From positions 1 through 64,000 of the forward strand of contig NZ_VUMI01000013.1 of assembly GCF_009696275.1 (NCBI RefSeq): a DNA stretch of 64,000 nucleotides. The letters run 5' to 3'. Below the pieces are notes generated by a model, which saw only the letters and a list, made by a program, of their open reading frames with translations, made no database searches and was not told where the DNA came from. Numbering within the stretch: position 1 is the first letter of the stretch; every line of letters begins with the position of its first letter. The position numbers and the translations under genes were made by a program. Below are positions 59,829 through 64,000 of the stretch, in pieces. The DNA comes from Eisenbergiella porci (GTDB lineage Bacteria > Bacillota > Clostridia > Lachnospirales > Lachnospiraceae).

Positions 59829-60175
59829 ATAAAAGCCCGCCCTCTTATTTTTAAGCTTTAGTTAAAAAATAAGAAGACGAGCCTACACCCGCGGTACCAC
59901 TTCTGTTCACCCTATCCTCGCGGATACGGTCTCTCCGGGTACGTAAAGCCTACCTTCTGTGCTCATTGGCATGGACTCAGGCTTTTTCTACCCTGCCGCT
60001 GTAACAGGCGGCGCCTGTCGCAGCCTTGCCCCCGGCTGTACCGGCGGTTCGGTGCGCTGCTCCGAAGCCATATTCCATCCGCTTTGGCCTGATCCCTCGC
60101 AGCTGCAGACGGCGCTCCCCGCCTGCGGGATCTTCTCTGTAAGGCTTCCCTGAATGTACTCTCTTCTTCACTGCT
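59829..60175 (-). promoter_or_regulatory. T-box riboswitch of metG
   Basis: The antiterminator T-box AAGTGGTACCGCGG lies at 59889-59902 (minus), with the bulge UGGU that pairs with an ACCA end (A at the discriminator, as in tRNA-Met). A terminator follows (59831-59882): arms at 59835-59854 and 59862-59882, then TTTT. Upstream stems extend to about 60175; an AUG in GGAAUAUGGC (about 60067-60076) is a candidate specifier but the stem I fold was not computed. Uncharged tRNA-Met would stabilise the antiterminator and permit metG transcription. Confidence 0.9.
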
Positions 60176-60247
60176 TTTATACGTTTATAAAAGTCTGGCC
60201 GGCCCTCCGGCCGATTAACTTCAGATTATCACAATCATGTCCGGTTG

Positions 60248-60923
60248 TCAAACCTCGCCCGCGCCGCAGAGGCCGTCCGGCAGCCATGTCTGGTTTTCTC
60301 CAAGTTTCACGGCAAAAATCCTGCCCCGGTCCGCATCATATTTGGCCTGGTGGTATTTAAGTAACCGGCGTACGCGTCCCTATACGAAGAAAATCCAGCT
60401 GCTCCATAGATGAAAGCACATCCAGGAAGTGTTCCAGAGCCTCATTGCTGTTAAGCAGCGCATCTCCCCCGGAAATAAGCACATTGCTTATCTCCTTATG
60501 CTCCCTGATATAATCTGCCGCTTTCTCAAAATTATCCGCCGTCTCCTCCTCGCTGATACCTACAAGGCGCTTCCTGAAGCAGTGCCGGCAGTACATAGCG
60601 CACCGGTGAGTGGACAGGATCAGGGCGGTTTCCCCGTATTTATGCTGCAGGCCCGGAAGTCTGGTGTTTTCCGCTTCCCCGCTGGTATCAAACTTCCCCG
60701 TCATGTCGTTTTCTTCCAGAGAGGGGATGCACATACGCCGGATGGGATCCTTCGGATTGTTCCAATCAATCAGTGACAGGTAATAGCGCGGGACTGACAT
60801 GGGGAAGCGCTCTAAAATCCGCTCCACCTCCTGCTTATGCTCCCCGTGCAGGTGCATAATGTCTTCCAGTTCCCCGGCATGCGTCACATTGGTTTTCAGT
60901 ATTTCTCTCCAATCCATAGTCAC
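60248..60923 (-). pseudogene. KamA-family radical SAM aminomutase, internal deletion
   Basis: The frame from 60923 (188 codons) carries the N-terminal half of a lysine-2,3-aminomutase-like protein: RYYLSLIDWNNPKDPIRRMCIPS, the radical SAM motif THRCAMYCRHCFRKR and SNVLISGGDALL. It stops at a TAA after RIGTRTPVT. In another frame the family C-terminus follows at once (YHQAKYDADRGRIFAVKLGENQTWLPDGL… to a TGA at 60248). About 150-200 residues, including the PLP-binding and barrel segments, are missing. Not functional. Confidence 0.85.
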
Positions 60924-60978
60924 TCCTTTCCGGCAGACGGCCGCGCCTCTGCCTGCTGAACTGTTGCCTGTCTTCTCT

Positions 60979-61980
60979 TTACCAATTATTTACGGCATGC
61001 TCCGCAAAGGATATCACATCCTTTACTTCCAGACATGTGCCGTCGTCAAGCACCGCCTTTCCTGTAAATTTTCCGAACATCTGATGGCAGCAGTTATTTA
61101 CCCAGAGCAGCTTTATGCTTGTGGTTCTGTCATAATAGGGAGTCAGCGTCAGATCAAGACGTCCTTCCCTATCCGTCAGATGCCAGGGATCCATATATTT
61201 GTCTCCCAGCCTGAAGTCCACCTTCCCCAGCTTATGAGCCTCGCCTTTATAAAAAAGCATGTTCTCGCTGGCAGTATCGGTGTTGCCAAAGCCGCATCCC
61301 AGGTTAAAGCCGAACATCTCTCCGTCCAGCCGGCCGCTTCCGTTGCTCCAGTACCATTCATTATGGAAGGGCCACACGCCTCTGCCCCAGTCAAGAATGC
61401 CAAAGGAATTTTTTCTGTCAAACCGCCATTCCCTGTCCCCGTATTTTACATAGCCTTCCGCCGTCATGCAGTTGATTTTATGGTTATAATAAAAAGCGCG
61501 GGCGTATTCGTCAAAGGGCAGATTAATCACCAGAGAATTGGGATTCTGCCGTTCCAGGCGGATTTTAACCTCTACATTTCCCCAGCGGCAGGTCAGGACA
61601 CGCTTCTGGTTTTTGGTCTGGAAACGCATGAGAACGCCGCCCTTCTCATAGGAAAGGGTATTGTCCTTTTCCGCGTCCGTCGGCATATGGAGAGAGCCGA
61701 AGGGCAGCACCAGGATTTTATTCAGATCCAGAAGCTTTTCCCCTTTGATAAAATCAAACAGCATCAGGCTTACCTGTCCCGCATAGGCGGCGTGTCCTAT
61801 GGTAAACTGCAGGCACAGCCTTTCATTGGATATCTGATAAAAATCCCATTCTTTAATGCGCCACGCAGGCGCCTTGATTGCCTTTCTGTCATACACCAGC
61901 ATGCTTTTTCTGGAATAGCCCGGTATGGGGCGGCCCTTTTCATCCAGTACCGGCCCTTTTTTCAACAGTTCTTTTTCCAT
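60979..61980 (-). CDS. DUF2804 family protein
   Basis: 333 residues from the ATG at 61980 (AGGGG 7 bases upstream). Matches DUF2804: GPVLDEKGRPIPGYSRKSMLVYDR, WDFYQISNERLCLQFTIGHAAYAGQVSLMLFDF, SFGILDWGRGVWPFHNEWYWSNGSG and FGFNLGCGFGNT. It is a beta-rich lipocalin-like fold of unknown function. Downstream of the MFS transporter on the same strand, with the broken kamA following. Confidence 0.88.
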   Translation of the reverse strand: MEKELLKKGPVLDEKGRPIPGYSRKSMLVYDRKAIKAPAWRIKEWDFYQISNERLCLQFTIGHAAYAGQVSLMLFDFIKGEKLLDLNKILVLPFGSLHMPTDAEKDNTLSYEKGGVLMRFQTKNQKRVLTCRWGNVEVKIRLERQNPNSLVINLPFDEYARAFYYNHKINCMTAEGYVKYGDREWRFDRKNSFGILDWGRGVWPFHNEWYWSNGSGRLDGEMFGFNLGCGFGNTDTASENMLFYKGEAHKLGKVDFRLGDKYMDPWHLTDREGRLDLTLTPYYDRTTSIKLLWVNNCCHQMFGKFTGKAVLDDGTCLEVKDVISFAEHAVNNW

Positions 61981-62047
61981 ATCCAATCCCCTTTCTTCCA
62001 TGGCGGCCAGGATGCGGGGCTTATTCTGCCCGGCCTTGCCATGGCTC

Positions 62048-63325
62048 TTAACCCCTTTGTCTCACTTTCTGCAGGCGTCCCGCCGCTGCAAGCGGAATCA
62101 GGGTAAACAATGTGAGCAGCGCCGATACCAGAAACAGGCTTGGCGCAGGAACCATGCCCATAGTGCCGCTGACCTCCATTTCCACTCCCATCCGGTTGAT
62201 TACCTGCGTGGCTATGGCAGGGCCTGTTATCATGGGGATACAGACGAAGAAAATCTGCTTGATTCCCTCAAACTGGCCTCTCTGCTCCTCCGGATACAGA
62301 TTTTTCATCCAGGCCGTCAAAGACTGGAGCACAAGTATGTAGCCGATGCCTGCCCCGAACACGCCAGCCAGCAAAATTATCAGGTTCTGCGACAGGCTGA
62401 CCAGTATCAGACCGGCAGTATTGCACAGAAGCACCGTAAAAATCACCTGCGGCGCCTTTCCCTTATCAATAGAGCGGGCCGCGGGAATCGTCATCACCGC
62501 AGCAGCCAGCAGGCCCACGCCCTGGATTATCCCGGTCATACCGTAGTCATATCCCAGATAATTGACAAAATAAATCGTAATGTATGGGAAATAAACATTA
62601 AATCCGATAAAATACACCGTCATCACCAGAAAAACCCAGAACAGCTCTTTATTCCCCCTTACCGTCTCCCAGTTGAACACGGTGAGGAACTGATGCCAGA
62701 AGCCCTTCTCATCCCGTTTTGGATGCAGCGTGGGCGAATCCTCCAGAGTAAACAGGGCCATGACGCCCACCACAGCCACCAGGCCGCCCATCAGGCCAAA
62801 AAAGGCAAAAAAATCAATCTGATCGATAATAAGCCCGGAAACCACCGCGCCGAATATGGTGGCGAACACGGGCATAACCGCCAGTGCGCCTCCCAGCTTT
62901 CCCCGGTTATGTTCATTGGAAATATCCGTCGTCCACGGCCCGAAGCCGCCGTCATTTCCCACGGAGCCAAAAAAGCTCATAACCGCATCCGCCAGCACAA
63001 CGCATGCGGCCGCAATGAAAAGAGGGTTCTTGGGTATCATTTCCGTAGCCCCGAAAATAAAGGTGAAAATTCCCCAGAGAATATACCCGATGCAGATAAA
63101 AGGCTTTCTTTTCCCCTTCCTGTCTCCCCATGTGCCCACCAGGAATGTGCAGAATGTGGAAACAGCAGCGCTCACACCCACCATCCAGGACACAATCGCC
63201 GGCTCCGGCGCAATTTTGTCATAAACAAAGGTATTGAACCAGGAATTTTCAATATTCCAGCAGATCTGCCCCGTCATCCCCAATATCCAGATTAAAATCC
63301 AGTTTTTACGGCTTATTTTCCCCAT
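62048..63325 (-). CDS. MFS transporter
   Basis: 425 residues from the ATG at 63325 (GGGGGGC upstream), with about 12 membrane segments. Family features: GTWGDRKGKRKPFICIGYILWG in loop 2-3, NDGGFGPWTTDISNEHNRGKLGGAL and IKQIFFVCIPMITGPAIAT. This resembles sugar- or lipid-linked MFS/GPH-type transporters of unknown substrate. Paired with DUF2804 in one transcript. Confidence 0.88.
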   Translation of the reverse strand: MGKISRKNWILIWILGMTGQICWNIENSWFNTFVYDKIAPEPAIVSWMVGVSAAVSTFCTFLVGTWGDRKGKRKPFICIGYILWGIFTFIFGATEMIPKNPLFIAAACVVLADAVMSFFGSVGNDGGFGPWTTDISNEHNRGKLGGALAVMPVFATIFGAVVSGLIIDQIDFFAFFGLMGGLVAVVGVMALFTLEDSPTLHPKRDEKGFWHQFLTVFNWETVRGNKELFWVFLVMTVYFIGFNVYFPYITIYFVNYLGYDYGMTGIIQGVGLLAAAVMTIPAARSIDKGKAPQVIFTVLLCNTAGLILVSLSQNLIILLAGVFGAGIGYILVLQSLTAWMKNLYPEEQRGQFEGIKQIFFVCIPMITGPAIATQVINRMGVEMEVSGTMGMVPAPSLFLVSALLTLFTLIPLAAAGRLQKVRQRG

Positions 63326-63478
63326 TAAAAGCCCCCCTGTTCCCGTCATGCTGTTTTACTGTGTCTTTACTCTTATCTTACTCTGATTACCGGGCTTTTT
63401 CCATAGAAGAATCCTGAATTATTTCTTTGAACGGCACTTGACGGCGAAGGACATAGAAGACCGAAAATTTCCGTTTTA

Positions 63479-63507
63479 TTGTATTTTGTCATTCAGCATG
63501 GTAAAAT
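63479..63507 (+). promoter_or_regulatory. Promoter of the thiolase gene
   Basis: -35 TTGTAT (63479-63484), 17-base spacer, -10 TAAAAT (63502-63507) with TG extension. The leader of about 155 bases carries a CCTGTCTG/CAGACAGG hairpin (63521-63558). Confidence 0.65.
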
Positions 63508-63666
63508 AAGGCCTGAAGAGCCTGTCTGCCTCCGAAGTTTTTTTCAGAGCCAGACAGGAAACATTTTACGGCTGCCCGATTTTGGAAGGCTCAATTTCCC
63601 GCAGCTGAAGATATTACATCAATCTATATCAAATACTTGCCGTAACCTGGCAGAATGGAGGAAATA

Positions 63667-64000
63667 ATGAGCAGAAAAGTTGTTTTGGCCGGCGGCTGCA
63701 GAACCGCAATCGGCGTTATGGGCGGCGCGCTTTCCACTGTACCCGCAGCTGACCTGGGCACCATCGTGATTAAGGAGGCCCTGAACAGGGCAGGAGTAAA
63801 GCCTGAAATGGTTGACGAGGTATATATGGGCTGCGTTATCCAGGCGGGACAGGGGCAGAACGTCGCCAGACAGGCCGCCGTGAACGCCGGTATCCCTGTG
63901 GAGGTTCCTGCAACCACAGTTAACGTATTGTGCGGCTCCGGACTTCATTGTGTCAATCTGGCCGCCAAGCTGATTGCCTGCGGCGACGCTGATATCATCG
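63667..64000 (+). CDS. Acetyl-CoA acetyltransferase (thiolase), partial
   Basis: The first 111 codons of a thiolase, running off the right edge. GGAGG lies 6 bases before the ATG. Sequence MSRKVVLAGGCRTAIGVMGG, VYMGCVIQAGQGQNVARQAAVNAGIP and NVLCGSGLHCVNLAA, with the nucleophilic Cys in VLCGSG. It condenses two acetyl-CoA to acetoacetyl-CoA, the first step of clostridial butyrate formation. Downstream genes are outside the window. Confidence 0.93.
   Translation, partial: MSRKVVLAGGCRTAIGVMGGALSTVPAADLGTIVIKEALNRAGVKPEMVDEVYMGCVIQAGQGQNVARQAAVNAGIPVEVPATTVNVLCGSGLHCVNLAAKLIACGDADII

Noticed and set aside
59959-60171. Small open frames on both strands upstream of metG
   Set aside because: They fall inside the T-box leader, whose RNA motifs explain the sequence.

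Overview
The window looks like a chromosomal segment of a gut Lachnospiraceae-type Clostridia (Firmicutes). Supporting signs are a CD1115-type conjugation module, a large Gram-positive SRP RNA with an Alu domain, a T-box leader on metG, a YhaM-type exoribonuclease, a CdaR-type regulator beside an MsmK/UgpC-type ATPase, a YesL-family membrane protein, and plant-polysaccharide degradation genes. The genus cannot be fixed from the sequence. No tRNA, rRNA or CRISPR array was seen.

Layout. 0-4.7 kb: one end of an integrative conjugative element (VirD4 coupling ATPase, PcfB, DUF5348 protein, initiator-like protein) abutting the 3' end of rlmD, with an HxlR regulator facing the remnant of a nitroreductase gene. 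4.7-8.5 kb: housekeeping genes rlmD and yhaM, then an HtrA-like membrane protein that lacks its catalytic residues. 8.9-15.5 kb: a decayed stretch with a GNAT gene, three esterase genes (two missing 5' ends, one with an internal deletion), a NifX-like metal protein, and a LytTR/GHKL two-component pair in which both genes are damaged. 15.9-22.6 kb: mutS2, an OmpR-type regulator and its sensor kinase separated by an inverted phosphodiesterase gene, and a small P-loop kinase. 22.7-25.4 kb: a GntR regulator with a long palindromic operator, its broken ABC ATPase target, and a frameshifted MFS exporter. 25.6-29.6 kb: a pRiA4b-like protein, a radical SAM enzyme and a secreted GH18 enzyme.

29.7-35.9 kb is a maltodextrin-type operon (LacI regulator, GH13 amylase, binding protein, two permeases) with two LacI-type operators and no ATPase of its own; the MsmK/UgpC-type ATPase at 50.6 kb is the likely partner. 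The SRP RNA lies at 36.2-36.5 kb. 37.6-45.4 kb is a pectin/rhamnogalacturonan cluster (polysaccharide deacetylase, GH28, GH2, SGNH acetylesterase with an SLH-like tail) facing a divergent AraC regulator. 45.6-50.3 kb holds mgsA, tadA, a radical SAM activase, a DUF6128 protein with an 18-bp minisatellite, and cdaR. 50.6-54.3 kb holds ugpC/msmK, a diguanylate cyclase and a YesL protein. 55-64 kb holds D-lactate dehydrogenase, a DUF1002-like secreted protein, a lipase, metG with its T-box, a broken kamA, a DUF2804 protein, an MFS transporter and the start of a thiolase.

The most unusual non-coding signal is a pair of long hairpin elements at 54.45-55.09 kb. They share a core of about 90 nt but have different outer stems that remain fully paired, so base pairing rather than sequence is conserved. 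Further palindromic intergenic elements lie at 45.4 and 46.7 kb, and a 53-bp dispersed repeat occurs at 13.4 and 27.3 kb. A second theme is gene decay by small deletions: at least ten genes are truncated, internally deleted or frameshifted.
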